NCBI RefSeq assembly: GCF_047511655.1
Contig: NC_133389.1
Span: 146,594,473 to 146,658,472 of the forward strand
Length of the DNA stretch: 64,000 bases
Origin: Castor canadensis
Taxonomy: Eukaryota; Chordata; Mammalia; Rodentia; Castoridae
Direction of reading: 5' to 3'
The first letter of the stretch is position 1. Each line of letters starts with the position of its first letter. The notes below the pieces were generated by a model. It was not told the origin of the DNA. It did not search any database and saw only the letters and a list, made by a program, of their open reading frames with translations. The translations under genes and the position numbers were made by a program. Positions 1 to 12,739 of the stretch are shown piece by piece.

Positions 1-80
1 TACATAGTTACTTGGAAGCAATTCTCCACTATATAGCAAGACCCTATCTCAAAAAAAAAAAAAAAAAAAGAAGACTAAGG
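1..80 (+). mobile_element. B1-type SINE, 3' end only
   Basis: The typical 7SL-derived end, atagcaagaccctatctc followed by an A tail, starts at the window edge. The tail grades into the adjoining GAAG-rich simple repeat. Confidence 0.75.
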
Positions 81-85
81 AAGAA

Positions 86-122
86 GGGAATGAAGGAAAG
101 AAAGGAAGGAAGGAAGGAAGGG
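86..122 (+). repeat. (GAAG)n simple repeat
   Basis: A run of gaaag and gaagg units following the SINE A tail, probably expanded from it. Confidence 0.8.
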
Positions 123-129
123 CAGGCTC

Positions 130-1190
130 CCATCCTGAAATTCACATGGAATCTCAAGGGATCCCAAAACAATCTTGAAAAAGAACATAGTTTATGAATT
201 CACATGTCTGATTTCAAAACTACTACAAAGCTACAGTAATCACATCAATGTTTTTTCAACAAATAGTACTGGGGGAATGAGATATACACATGTAAAAAAA
301 ATGAAGTTGGATCCTTACCAAACACCATTATACCAACATTAATTAAAAATGGACCACATACCTAAATGTTCGAGATAAAATCCTTATAAGACAATAAGGG
401 GAAAGCTTCATGACATTGGATTTGGCAATGATTTATAAGATAGGACACTCAAAATAATAGAAAACAGACAAATTCAACTTCATTGAAGTTAAAAAACCTT
501 TTGTGCAACATAAGTTCTGATAACTGAATAGAATGACATTCCACAGAACGGGAGCAAATATGTGCAAATCACATATCTGAAAAGGAACTAATTTTGAGAC
601 TATTAAAAAGTGTTGGCAAGAATGTAGAGTTTGGAACACTGTGCTCCACTGGGAGGACTGTAAACTGGTACAACTGTGTGGAAAACAGTTTGGCACTATC
701 TTTAATAAATCAAAGTGAAGTTATCATATGATCCAAAATCTCTACTTCTGAGTATATACCCCAAAGAATTGAAAGCTAGGACACAAACAAATATGTGTAC
801 AGCTTTCAAAGGAAGGAAATTCTGACACATACAACATGAATGAAACTTGAAGACATGCTAGCTGAAATTACCCAGTCACAAAAGGACAAATATTGCATTA
901 TTCCACTCATATGAGGTACATGGAGTACTCAAATTCATATGGACAGAAAGTAGAATGCTGATTGGCAGGAAATGGAGGAAAAAGAGAGTCCAGGGAAGAA
1001 AATAAAGAATTATTGTTCAATGTGTACTATGTTTCAGTTTTTTCAAGATGAAAAAAGTTTTGCAGATGCATGGTTGTGATGGTTGCACAACAGTGTGAAT
1101 GAACTTGGTGCTACTAAACTGTAAATGAAAAATTATTAAAATGGTAAATTTTATGTTGTGTAGCTTACCATGATTATTTGTTTTTAAATG
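130..1190 (+). mobile_element. Old L1M fragment: ORF2 3' region and 3' UTR
   Basis: Early frames match the L1 ORF2 segment FIWNLKGSQNNLEKEH. Later landmarks, in L1 order, are the tract around gtaaactggtacaactgtg, the segment around atatgaggtacatggagtac, and the 3' UTR. Many stops and indels mark it as ancient and dead. Confidence 0.8.
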
Positions 1191-1199
1191 TCCTTAAAA

Positions 1200-1305
1200 T
1201 AAAAGGAGGAAAACTAAAGTTGAAGAGAAGAAGAGAGGGAGGATGAGAGAGAGAAGGGAAAGTAAAGAAAGGAGAGGAGAAAAAGGGGAGGAAGAGAAGA
1301 AATGA
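1200..1305 (+). repeat. Purine-rich (GA) tract
   Basis: About 100 bases almost entirely G and A on the plus strand. Confidence 0.75.
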
Positions 1306-2110
1306 CAGATTTCAGAAAGATCATATTTGCATTTTGGAAAGCTCATCCAAGCTTTAGTATAGAGAGACAGGAAAAAAGTAGAACAGAGGTAAAAGCTAGA
1401 GACCCGTTTGGAAACTATTTCAAGAATTCAGTGAGAGATGAGGGTGGCTGGAACTGAGCTAATGACAATGGAGGACGTAATGAAGCAGACAGATTCAAGA
1501 TATGCAAGAAATGGTTCCATTAAGATGTTGGTGTTTAAAGGGAGAAGTAGGTTGAGGACCACTTGGTGTTTTGGATTTGGATACCTGACTGAATGGTGGT
1601 ACTATTCACTGAGGTAAAATAAAAAAGGAGGGTAAGCAGGCTTTCAAGAGAAAGTAATGAGCCCAGTGTGGAGTATGTGGCCTGTGAGTTATTTGTAGGT
1701 CATGGAAGTGAACATACTGTCAATGGGTATTGCATATACTTTTCAGAGGTCAGAAGACAATTCCTGAGCTGGGCACCATACAAATGACATCAGAATCCAT
1801 GAGCTTAGATGAAATGGCTTGGGGGGATCATAGAGGGAAAAACAAAAACTAAGAACTAAACACCACTTATAGTTAAGAGTTGTGAAGACAAGAACCCTGC
1901 AAAAAGAACTGAGGAAAAAAATAAAATGATCAGAGACAAAAGAGAACTCAAGAATATGGGATATAGAAACCAAGCCAAACAATATCTCAAGAAGGCAAAT
2001 GTAGTCAATAGTGTCCAAAGCTTCTGAAAGTAAGTAATCTGAGGATTTTAAAGTAGCCATTGGATAGAGCAACAAGGAAGCCACTGGTGAGCATGACAAA
2101 GGAGTTTCAG

Positions 2111-2412
2111 AAGGTTAGATCAAAAAGAATTAACCTAGAAGGTAACACCCACGCACAGGAAATCAATGTGAGTCAATGCCCTGTATAGCTATCCTTATCT
2201 CAACCAGCAAAACCCCTTGTTCCTTCCTATTATTGCTTATACTCTCTCTACAACAAAATTAGAGATAAGGGCAAAATAGTTTCTGCTGGGTATTGAGGGG
2301 GGGGGAGCGGGAGGGGGCGGAGTGGGTGGTAAGGGAGGGGGCGGGGGCAGGGGGTAGAAATGAACCAAGCCTTGTATGCACATATGAATAATAAAAGAAA
2401 AATGAAAAAAAA
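2111..2412 (+). mobile_element. Young 5'-truncated L1 insertion (3' UTR only) with target-site duplication
   Basis: Flanked by a 13-bp target-site duplication, aaaggagtttcag, at 2098-2110 and 2413-2425. The body carries the same 3' UTR as the copy at 4139-4431: caatgccctgtatagctatc, a G-rich tract (2297-2355), then gtatgcacatatgaataat and an A-rich tail. Truncated well inside the 3' UTR, so no coding part is present. Confidence 0.93.
2297..2355 (+). repeat. G-rich tract with quadruplex potential (L1 3' UTR)
   Basis: More than four runs of at least four G within about 60 bases, on the L1 sense strand. The homologous tract recurs at 4319-4382 and, reversed, at 14874-14940. Confidence 0.85.
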
Positions 2413-2930
2413 AAAGGAGTTTCAGTATCAAAAGAATATAGGGCAGGTACCAGAAGCTGAAGAGTGAAAGGGACAGAGACAACCAGGATAAAACAGTATT
2501 CAAAATGTTTGAGTTATAAATAAGAGAGAAAGACTTGAGACAGGGACTATATTTTCAAAACAGTTTTGGATAATGGAGATTAAAAGCATTCCATCAAATG
2601 GAGAGTTTTATTTGTGTTTGAATGCAAATGGAGAGGAAAAAGATGAAAATAAAATAAAAGGTAAAATAATAGGATTAATTACAGATAAAGACACAACCTT
2701 GAAAGGATATCTTGTAAAAGGAAGAAGGAAGAAGATGTCTGCCATATAAAGTCTGCCAGGGTGTAGGTGGGGACATTCCCAAAACATACAGAAAGTAAAA
2801 TTATCTGCTATGAACAAGAAGAAAGGTAGGAGGCAGAGACTGAAAAAGAAATTTGAAGAAAAAGAAGTTTTGGATAAGTAGCTGGCAAAAAAAGAGATCA
2901 TAAAAGTGACCAAAGAAACAGAGGAGAGGG

Positions 2931-3656
2931 CATATTGAGGTTAAGCTCCTCAATCGGTGGTGACAGCAATTGATACAGCTCCGCACTGCTTTCCAGAGGT
3001 TTTCAGCAGACCAGCCCTTGGTCCAGAGAAGAGAAGCCCGTTGTGCAATTCCTAGGCTAGTATGACAGAAGGAAAATGGACTAAGAGAATGGAGAATCTG
3101 ATAAGAATGAAACTGATGTGAAGAATGATAAAAGCTAAAATAAATAGAGGAAAAAGGGCTTTAAATGGGGAGAAAGGGAATGTTAGATGGGGTAAGTGAG
3201 GGTCACAATGAGGGGGAAACTAATTCTCAAAGGCAGAAAGGATAGAAGTACGGTCTGAACTCTGCAATTTCAAAACTGCAACAATTCCAGATGTTGAGAA
3301 TGTCCCTAAGTGGCTACTGAGAAGTAGGTGTCTGTCTAAAATGAAGGACTTTGGCTGTGGAAGGCCAAGCAACTAAGCTGATAAGGTTATGGCTTTCCCC
3401 TGGATGCTGAAGTAGCAGAGGAGAGAGGACAACTGTGAGCCAGAGTCTTTAATGAATGAAGCATTAGACAAGGAAGCATTAGACACTCTGAGCCCACAAC
3501 TGTTAAGAATCTGTACTAGAAAACAGAGGGTATGTAACCAAACACAATGTGTTCACATCTTGGTGAATGCAAAACCAAAAATCACAACCTAAAGATAAAA
3601 AATGGACAAAAATTTATTATCTGCAGCAATCAAGGAGAGCACTTGGAGTTATTTCC
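2931..3656. other. Intergenic sequence, partly old repeat
   Basis: Purine-rich, A/G-biased text like the preceding ancient repeat; the repeat may continue through here. No coding feature is supported. Confidence 0.4.
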
Positions 3657-3669
3657 AAAGTAATTGCTT

Positions 3670-4431
3670 AGGTTACTCCAGAGGCACCTGCACACCCATG
3701 TTTATTGCAGCACTATTCACAATAGCCAAGTTATGGAAACAGCCAAGATGCCCCACCACTGACGAATGGATTAAGAAAATGTGGTATCTATACACAATGG
3801 AATATTATGCAGCCACGAAGAAGAACGAAATGTTATCATTTGCTGGTAAATGGATGGAATTAGAGAACATCATTCTGAGTGAGGTTAGCCTGGCCCAAAA
3901 GACCAAAAATCGTATGTTCTCCTTCATATGTGGACATTAGATCAAGGGCAAACACAACAATGGAATTGGACTTTGAGCACATGATAAAAGCAAGAGCACA
4001 CAAGGGAGGGGTGAGGATAGGTAAGACATCTAAAAAATTAGCTAGCATTTGTTGCCCTTAACGCAGAGAAACTAAAGCAGATACCTTAAAAGCAACTGAG
4101 GCCAATAGGAAAAGGGGAACAGGTACTAGAGAAAAGGTTAAATCAAAAAGAATTAACCTATAAGGTAACACCCACGCACAGGAAATTAATGTGAGTCAAT
4201 GCCCTGTATAGCTATCCTTATCTCAACCAGCAATAACCCTTGTCCCTTCCTGTTATTGCTTATACTCTCTCTACAACAAAATTAGAAATAAGGGCAAAAT
4301 AGTTTCTGCTGGGTATTGAGGGTGTGTTGGGGAGAGGGAGGGGGCGGAGTGGGTGGTAAGGGAGGGGGTGGGGACAGGGGGGAGAAATGACCCAAGCCTT
4401 GTATGCACATATGAATAATAAAAGAAAAAAA
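3670..4431 (+). mobile_element. Young 5'-truncated L1 insertion: ORF2 C-terminal end, 3' UTR and tail
   Basis: Flanked by a 13-bp target-site duplication, aaagtaattgctt, at 3657-3669 and 4432-4444. Codons to 3940 read as the L1 ORF2 C-terminus, with GTCTPMFIAALFTIAKLWKQ, WIKKMWYLYTMEYYAATKKN and SFICGH before TAG. The 3' UTR holds caatgccctgtatagctatc and a G-rich tract (4319-4382) and ends in an A-rich tail. The intact short frame and clean duplication suggest a recent insertion. Reverse transcriptase and endonuclease domains are absent, so it cannot move by itself. Confidence 0.95.
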
Positions 4432-4444
4432 AAAGTAATTGCTT

Positions 4445-6504
4445 CCCTGAACAAAGGGAGTATGATAATTTTATTAGAAAAGAATTTTAGGAGTGAGGAC
4501 ATTCCTGAGCATGCTCAGTTTAAGGTGTACATTTCTGAGCAGGCTTAGTTTAAGGTCATAATTCAAGAAGGAAAGATGGCGGACACATTTCTGGGCTCAA
4601 TGGCAGAAAGATGGCAGACATGAATGTTTTGGGAACACTCAGTTCAATATTATAATAGATCAGGTTACTGAGGTACCTATAGGAATGAGAGTGGCTGGTT
4701 CTTCCAAAGAGTCTTAGCTAAAACGAAACTAAAAAGGACAACTCTGAAGGTGTGTTAATCCATGAATTTGCTCTTAAAGGTGCCTTACCTTACTTAACAG
4801 CTAACAGAAAAATATTGCAGAGCCAACTTGCAAGTCTGAAAAGTGGAAATGGACACGGAGGGAAGAGACAAATTCTAGTGAAGGCCTAGATATAGGAATA
4901 GGATTCTGAGAATGGGCTGAAGATGGAGTAGTAGTTATTGTTTCATAGCCCAAAGGCACAGTGAAAAGATTTGAAAGCAAGTAGAGCATTACATGTTTGA
5001 GTCATCCAAGTAAAAACAAAAAGGCACTTAGAAGATAAGAATTTGAGAAGGAGAAAAAAAATTACCTCGAGGGCTTATGCCACAGGCAATGAACAAGATG
5101 TGTGAAGGTACAGTAAGTTTAATGGCCACCAAAAGGACTACACCAAGTAGTTAGCCTGTGTTTAGAAGGAATCTGAAGATTTTTGTCAGAAGCCAAAGAT
5201 TATCTGATTGTTTCATGGAGAGTCAGGGGCCACATGAGCAGGCCATCAAGAGATAAATGGATTTACAGCAACAGCACTAAACAGAGATGAACCCAAAATA
5301 ATCAGCTATTTGCCTTTCACTGTTCCCCATCTATAAACTTTCTTCTTCCATCCTTTGCTGGCTCACTGTCCATTCACTCCAGTCTCAAAAGCCATAACTG
5401 AAATAACACAAACCCCGCTATTTTGACTGTCTACATTGCCTCTGCCAGACCTCCATTAATAGCTGCTCTGGGGTCAACTTCTCATTTGCACAAATACTAT
5501 TTCTAAATTTGTCTTTGGCAGGGCATAGTGCCAGAATAATGGAAAGAAAACAATTTAATAAAAATTGGCAAAGACATTTCTTTTGTACTTGTCAGTTATT
5601 GTGATCTCTATCAAGCAAAAGGAATGTGGCTTCTGGGACTGTGTTCCCACAGTAATTCTCATAGTAATCAATAATGACACTATTTGTCTGAGTACCAACA
5701 TTAAAGAAATAAAAAAATCCCTGTCCTCACTGTTCAGGTTAACACCAGCTCAAAATTCTGGTGTCAGCATATTTCTCAAAGTGAATTTTAGATTAGATAT
5801 GTTAGATCACGGATCCTTCAAATGATTGAAGGCACTTTGTCTCTCCTGTTTTTTGTCTCCTTGAAAAGTTCCCTTAGATACTTAGTGGTTAATTTGGGTA
5901 AAGCTATCTTTATAATTTTTGATTTATTAATCTACAAATATGGAAGTCCATTTAAAACAAGGTGTTTGGGAACAGAAACTGGTTCCCCAGCTAACCAAAC
6001 ATGAGACTAAATGAAGAACAGAAGTTGACTTGCTGATAGTTTGGTTCCCTAAGCATCAACTTCAGTTGCATTTATGATACTATGTTTTGTCTCACAGTTT
6101 GGGTATTTTGTAGCTGTTGTTTTGTTGCTGAAATGTTTTTATTAGATATAAACCAAATGCTTGTATAAGGATTTTATGCTCAAATTTGTACTGATTTTAA
6201 GAGATTCCTTTATAAAAAGACTTTTAAAGATTTTTCATTTAAAATATGTTGTATAAGTTTAAACATCTGCTGAGTTCTACTTATATTATTATTTGTTACC
6301 ACTTATTTTTTGATCTCTTGCTTTTGAAACTGAAGCAGGGAGGAAGCAAGGAGTGCTAGTGTTTGTTACCTTCCTTTTGAGGCAGGGTTGCAGCATTTTA
6401 TTATTTTAGGTCATGGGGTGAGGTTGAGACAATCAAGTGCAGAATTCTGGTATTCTTTTCTTTCTTCATAAACCTATATTCCTCCCTGTCTTACTCATCT
6501 TCCT
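4445..6504. other. Intergenic sequence without recognised genes
   Basis: Mixed unique and possibly old repeat sequence. Short open frames at 5565-5825 and 5822-6004 show no recognisable domain and have AT-rich chance-like composition. Confidence 0.5.
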
Positions 6505-7240
6505 CAATCAATACATAATTTTTGAGTATCTGCTAGGCCCTGTTCTGTGCACAGGAGATACAGGGGACAGCAAAGATCCTAGCTCTTGTTCTAGTGAAGA
6601 AACCATTGGATTAAGGACTGGATGAAAAGAAGCCAACCAGTCAAAGAGGAAGAGTTTGTCCAGAAATGAGAGGAGCTAGTGTGAAGGCTCATGGTGGCAA
6701 TGAGCTTGACAAGTTCAAGGAACAAGAGAAGGCCAGGAACACCATGAGGAAGGATCTTTATTTTAATTACGTGGAGAAATCATGAGCCAAGGCAAGTGTA
6801 GAAGCAGAAAGATCAACTAGGAGCTTATTGGAGGAGGCAGGCAAGTAACAACAGCTTAAAAGGGAAGAGGGCAGTGGAGATGAGAGAAGCAGACAAATCA
6901 GAAGTGTCTTTTGGAGGAGTAACTGAACTTGTTAATGGATTATGTAAGGGATGAGACTAAGGTAAAATGTCTCCTCCATTTTTTATGTCTGAGCCACCTA
7001 GTAGATGGTAGTACCTTTAAAATGAGGAAGGGTGGGGAGAAGGAGGGCATGATGGAAGGTGAAAAAGATTTTTTTAATCTATTTTAAATGTGTTGAGTTT
7101 GAGATATATATTAGATATACAAGCAAGATGTTGAGAAAAGACGCTATACAACTCTGGGTATAGCTCTGGTCAGAGTATAGATTAGAAATTCATCCACAGG
7201 TAGATGGTAAAGCCATGAGAAGGGAAGGAAAGAGAGAAGG
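6505..7240 (+). mobile_element. Ancient mammalian interspersed repeat, family not named
   Basis: Landmarks include ctgctaggccctgttctgtg, the segment around aatgagcttgacaagttcaa, and a segment near 7090-7130 resembling the old repeat at 1310-2930. Strongly diverged. Family name withheld for lack of a search. Confidence 0.5.
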
Positions 7241-9740
7241 GAGGGAGGAAAGCTAGTTCAAACACCATGACCTGGGCTCTTGTTTTCTCTTCCTGGAAAC
7301 TTGAAATTTAAAAATTACATAATTTTCAACCCTTCAATGCAGTTATGCAAGTTCAAAGTTAGTTACAACAGATAACTTAGATCCAAAAGAACTCTGCAAA
7401 ATGTGGTTGGAAATTCATGCATGTGATATTTGTTTATGAAAATATGGAGCTATATATGGACCATTTCCCATAAAAACAAATAACAATGTTGCTTTATTAC
7501 CACACAATGACCTTCTACTAATCACAAACAGACTGGGAAAAACACAAATGATTGGACCTTTGAACACTAGAGGGAGACATATTCCCCTGCAAATCAGGAA
7601 GAAAAAAAATCATAACTTTTTTTTCTATAGAAATACTCTTTAAGCACAGAATCACAGAATATTCTAGATTTTGATAACTTTGTAATTATCAAGCCATAAA
7701 GTCATGAAGACTGGAGCAAATTACATATGTTCGGAAAGTAACCTGACTTCTTTGTCAAGCCAGGTTTTACTAACAAGCTGCTTTATATGTGGTAATGATA
7801 TACTATATTTTCAGGTGATACCTTAAGTCATTTTTTTCTCTTGGGCAATGTGAAGGAAAAATACATAAACCAGCTAATTTTTATTTTGAGAAACATAAGT
7901 TCTTCCTGGGAATTTTGGTAATATGATTATTGTAGCCAAAATGTCAAAAACATTGAGAAGCATTGTGTCTATGACTTTGAGAATGCACTGGGCTTCCTCA
8001 CGTTTCTTGTTTTTCAGGTGGCTTAAAGGTCATCGGCACAGAGTTCATTCTGGACTTTTTATTTGTCCAATGAACTGCTTTTCAGCTTTGCTCAGTAATC
8101 ACAGATATGTAGTGTTTTCATTATTGCTTGGGGCAACTAAAAAGCTTTCTCTTTATTTACTTTGGTAATCTTTCCAAAGAACATACTGCAAAGACATTCT
8201 CTTTTGCTGATCAAAGGTTGAGTGTGAAACCTATCCAACAATTCTTAGCCTACCAAATACTTTGTTTGACCTTGTAACTAATTTAATAAATCTTCTTTTC
8301 TGTAACTTCCAACACTGAAATGCTTCTGGTAATTAAAAGAAAAAATATGTCTTTTCTACCTCTAGGGCAGAAGTATAGTATAGAAAAAGAAGCTCTTTTT
8401 TTTAGAATCAAAGTTATAAATTTTGACTTTGTCTCTACTGGTTTATGAAGGTGCACAAATTACTTTTCATCTATGAGCTATTATTTTCACCTCTGTAAAT
8501 TGAGACCACAAGTCACTTGTAAATTGTTGTGTGGATTGATCCACACAATGTATGAAAGTCACCCAATTTAATTCCTAATACAAAGCCAGCATTCTAACAA
8601 TTTCTGTGCCTTCCTCCTTACTTCTGTGGTTCTAAGTACTTCCTGGAATGACCCTATAATATCTGTGTTCATAGATTATGTACTGTGAAGTTCTTTTACA
8701 GATGTTGGTTATAAGAATGTGACTGGGGCCACATTTGTGAGGTAATCTTATAAGATTATAGAATATGGTCAAAAGCTTATTGCCCTCTGCTCTATGCAAT
8801 TAGGCCAGATATTGGGCCTCACCAAGACCCCATGTAGTCCATGATCAACCTTTCCTAAATTAGACGTGGGAACAGGGAGGGGGAGGGAGGCAACTGAAAG
8901 TTAGGCAAGCACTGTTGTCCCTAAAAGGAGTAACTTCCCCACTACCTCCACAAATGTAAACTCCATGTCATGTAATGGCCATCATCTACATACAGATGTG
9001 AGATATCAAAGAGAATGTGTGATTAAACATTCATCACCCAGTTAGTCATTTTTTCTTTTAAAAGTCCTTAAACAAATCTCACTACAGGTCATAAAATGTA
9101 CAAATGATAATTTGATGCCTATAAACATATCAACATGCTGGAACAGAATTGAAGTTTTATTATTAATTTATTTTAATTATTCAGACTACAGAACAAAAAG
9201 ATTCGAAACTTGAGTTAGAATGGTTTTCAGGGTCATGAAGGATAAAGAGTCACACATAAACTGGATCACTTGTTCCCCAAGTGTCAAACCACAAGGCAGA
9301 AAAATAATTACCCTAATTCTTTACTGCTGTAAGCAGCTCTGTGAGCTTCTTGAAGTGTGACTGATTTATGGTGGCCCCAACTCTCCTGTAAGGAGCACAC
9401 AGGCAAGGCCCCATGGTCTTCAAGAGGACAATAGATGTTAGCATAGTTTTAAGAGTATTCAGGTAATGGCTACAGTTTTTAAAAAGTAGATGCAGAAAAC
9501 AATATGGCAGTGGACTCCTTCCCTCTTTTTCTAATGATCGACAAGTTTTTTAGCTGATAAGTGTTTAATTAACATTTTCTTCTATTTTTTTCACCACTTT
9601 TATATCCCATTTCCTCAAATGAGGATATTTACCTGCTAATCCATTTCTGCACCATTTGATCTCTTTGGAAACCCTCTATAATCTAGTTTCATCAATTTCC
9701 ACAGCCTATTGATATAGTCCTATTATCATTAATGACCTTG
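7241..9740. other. Intergenic sequence, nothing recognised
   Basis: AT-rich with a G-rich patch near 8873-8892. I see no transposon or gene that I can name. Confidence 0.5.
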
Positions 9741-9742
9741 AC

Positions 9743-9745
<3 letters not shown>

Positions 9746-9791
<46 letters not shown>
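9746..9791. repeat. (CT)n microsatellite
   Basis: An almost perfect CT dinucleotide run of about 46 bases, with imperfect CT continuing to about 9815. Confidence 0.95.
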
Positions 9792-9796
<5 letters not shown>

Positions 9797-10102
9797 CTAT
9801 CTCTGTCTCTCTCTCATTCCATTGTATAGCCTAGGCTGGCATCAAACTCTCTTTCCTCCTGCCTCCACCTCTAAGTCACTTTTCATTTTTTGTAACCATT
9901 GTTCAGAATTTTATGCTGCTACACCTCTTTCTTAAAATTATCTCTTTCTTTGTCCTAGGTGACTGACCACCTCATTCCCCTAATTGTCTCACACTTTCTT
10001 TTCTGGCTCTTCTGTCTCTGTCCATTCACTGATATTCAGAACAGTCCTATTGGTAACCTCCTGTTCCTCAGCTTTTACACCAAGGACTCTTAAAACTACT
10101 CT

Positions 10103-10200
10103 GGGGGGTAGGATGTAGCTCGGTGGTACAGCGTTTGCCTAGTATGCTCGAGGCCCTGGGTTCGATCCCAGCACCAAAAAAGAAAAGACAAAAAAAAAAA
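10103..10200 (+). mobile_element. ID SINE (tRNA-Ala/BC1-derived)
   Basis: Contains a tRNA-like A box (gatgtagctcggtggtac) and B box (gggttcgatcccagcacc) followed by an A-rich tail. Flanked by a 10-bp duplication, aaactactct at 10093-10102 and aaactgctct at 10201-10210. It is a retroposon, not a functional tRNA gene. Confidence 0.9.
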
Positions 10201-10387
10201 AAACTGCTCTTGGATGATTATCTATTGTGTTCAGAAAAGAAATGTTAATATGGGTTTGAAAACTACTGCTTTGTAATATTTGAACATACTCTAAAGTTGG
10301 TTTGTTTTTTTAACCTACCCCAAGTTTTTTTTTAAGCTATTTTCTTCTTTCTTTCCAAACAATTTAGCTTTCAGCTTATTAAGGTCT

Positions 10388-10471
10388 TTTTTCTTTGCAG
10401 TACTGGGAATTGAACCCAGGGCCTCATACAAACCAGGTAAGTGCTCTATCACTGAGCTATATCCCCAGTAA
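10388..10471 (-). mobile_element. ID SINE, reverse orientation
   Basis: Plus-strand text gcagtactgggaattgaacc and ctatcactgagctatatccc is the reverse complement of the ID B and A boxes. Confidence 0.85.
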
Positions 10472-10489
10472 CAATAAATTAAGTTCTAA

Positions 10490-12130
10490 AGCTAGTTTTC
10501 AGGCACCTTAATTTGTATTGAAAATGCTTACTATTAATTGACTTACTATTAGCTACATTTATTTTCTATAGTCTAAATGCTATTTTGCCATCTTTAGTCT
10601 TTTCATCCAAGACTCTATTTATTCATGCTTTATTTTGTTCATAATAGTCTTATACTTTTCTCTGACTAAATATCTGAACTTCCAAGTTCATAAACAATAA
10701 GAAAAAAGAATTTTGTGTAATGAAACTATCCTATTCAAAGTCAGGAAGTATGATGTATAACTCACTTTAATATGTCTTGACATATCAAGAGCTCAGAAGT
10801 GAATACAAAGATGTAGGATTAGAAAACAGTAAACAGAATGAGTTTCCGAGGCTCCTGAAGTCAAAGCTGGAGAAAAACTTGCGAATTTTAAATTAAGAGG
10901 TTATATCATATGATTATTAAATATTTTGTTGTAGGAGAGTATTTAAATCAGTCACAGATTAGTGGGTATGGTAGCATCCAATAGACGGAGCAACAAGCTA
11001 GAAGGATAATAAAATATTGACAGCGATATAGCAGTAGTCTCAGAGATGGTTTTTATTTCTTTGTGCATTTTTATATGACATTACAAACTTTCAAAACAAA
11101 CATGCTATTTTTTAAGCTTGTAAGTGGGATTAAATTTTTTTATTAGACTTTACTTTTTAGAGAAGTTTTAGATACATAGTAAAATTGAGCAGAAGAAACA
11201 GACATCCCATATTTGACTTCCCTTCCCTTCCTCCTCACACATGCACAGCCTCCCTCATGAGTAATATTCCCCACAGAAAGACACACTTAGTAGGACTCAC
11301 AAACCTGCATCGACACATCATCACCCAAAGTCTACAAATACGTTATTTTTATTTTATATGCATTATTTATTTTAGCAGTTTCAGGTTTACAAAAAATTGG
11401 AATGGAAAGTACAAAGAGTTCCCATATCACCTCTTAACCTTCCCCACCCCCAGTTTCCATTACTAATAGTTTTTGTGAGTATATTTGTTACAATAATGAG
11501 CAGCTATTGATATGTGATCATTAAAAAGAAGGCTTGTAGTTTACATTAAGCTTCTCCCTTTGTGTTCTATATTCTGTAATTTTAATAAGTGCATATTGAC
11601 ATATATCCAACATTATAGTATAAACTCATTATTTTTATAATCAGAGAAAATGTAATAAAGATAAAAATGTTTATTCTATAGTTGATGGTGGTAAGCATTT
11701 CATAGATGATGGTGATAAGCTATATTACTCAGAATTCAGTGTTATTCTACTGAAAATAGAATAACATTGAGAGTTCAACTCTACTAATTGCTTGTACTAA
11801 TGCTACTAATGGCCCAACCTAGAAAAATACTTTTACCTGTTAATTTGTATATGTATCCTCTGGGATCTGAGAAGGCAATTAATTTCATTGAGGTCACTCT
11901 TCTTCAAAATATAGAACAATGGGGAGGTTTTTGTATCTGTTCAATTATATGTCTAAAACTGTGCTGGGTACATTTTGGAGGACACAGTATCTAGAATGGT
12001 CAGGGAAGACTTGGTCAAGGGTCTTTGAACTGGTTCTTAGAGAAAAAGTAAAAATGCATATAACATAAATACATACATGATCATATATAGTGGTAAATAG
12101 CTATATTTATCTATCATCTATATGCATATA
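10490..12130. other. Intergenic sequence, nothing firmly recognised
   Basis: AT-rich. An imperfect segment near 11150-11460 (attagactttactttttaga, then acagacatcccatatttgac) resembles an old LINE end in reverse, but I do not assign it. Confidence 0.4.
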
Positions 12131-12148
12131 TAGATACATGTATGTATG

Positions 12149-12150
<2 letters not shown>

Positions 12151-12188
<38 letters not shown>
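12151..12188. repeat. (TG)n microsatellite
   Basis: A pure TG run of about 38 bases, flanked by ATGT-rich sequence. Confidence 0.95.
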
Positions 12189-12190
<2 letters not shown>

Positions 12191-12299
12191 GAAAGAGAGA
12201 GAGGGGAACACGATTATATTAGTGTGCCTGTTTGAGTGGGCTACAGGGAGGCAGGAGAGGGAAAGAAAATTAGAGAGTGAAAAATATTGAAACTTTGTA

Positions 12300-12735
12300 C
12301 CTGTGAATGAAGATAATATAACCCAATGTGCTGAATAGTAGGGGAGAAGGTGATAAAGAAAAGTAATGAGAGTTAATCTGATTACAGTAAGATATATACA
12401 TGTCTGAAATATCTAGGCAACCTTCTCCAAACTATAAATATGCACAAAAAAATGAAGGACAGGAAGGTAAAACAGGTCCTGTTCAGGGAGGGGTAGGTAC
12501 TAGTGGAAGGGGGGGAGACATAAGGAGAGGGTGAAGGAGAGCGAATATGTTCAATGTATTTTGTATTTGTGTATGAAAATAAAACAATGAAACCAGTTGA
12601 AATTGTTCTAAGTGTGGAGGGGAGATAAGGGAGAACGATGGAGGTAGTGAATCTGTTTAATATATATTGTAAGCACATATGTAAGTGTCACAATGAATCT
12701 TCTCTGAACAACTATTCTATGCTAATCTAATTTGG
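12300..12735 (+). mobile_element. L1 3' UTR fragment, plus strand
   Basis: Contains an aggtaaaacaggtcctgttc segment, a G-rich stretch, then ttgaaattgttctaagtgtg and gtaagcacatatgtaagtgt near the end. The same text occurs reversed at 12740-13030, so the two are copies in tail-to-tail orientation. Confidence 0.75.
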
Positions 12736-12739
12736 GGGG

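Larger units (their letters stand above)
1310..2930 (+). mobile_element. Ancient mammalian interspersed repeat, family not named, split by a young L1
   Basis: The text resembles a common old mammalian repeat. Landmarks are a segment near 1460-1500 (aatggaggacgtaatgaag then agacagattc), one near 2000-2095 (tgtccaaagcttctgaaag, then aagccactggtgagc), and continuation after the L1 at 2426. A second copy of what looks like the same family lies at 6505-7240. I cannot assign the family name with confidence. Confidence 0.5.

Noticed and set aside
2237..2503. Pro-rich minus-strand open frames here and at 4260-4502 and 14777-15029
   Set aside because: They are translations of the G-rich L1 3' UTR tract.
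10103..10200. tRNA-like A and B boxes here and at other ID sites
   Set aside because: They belong to ID SINEs, with A-rich tails and target duplications. They cannot fold as complete tRNA genes.
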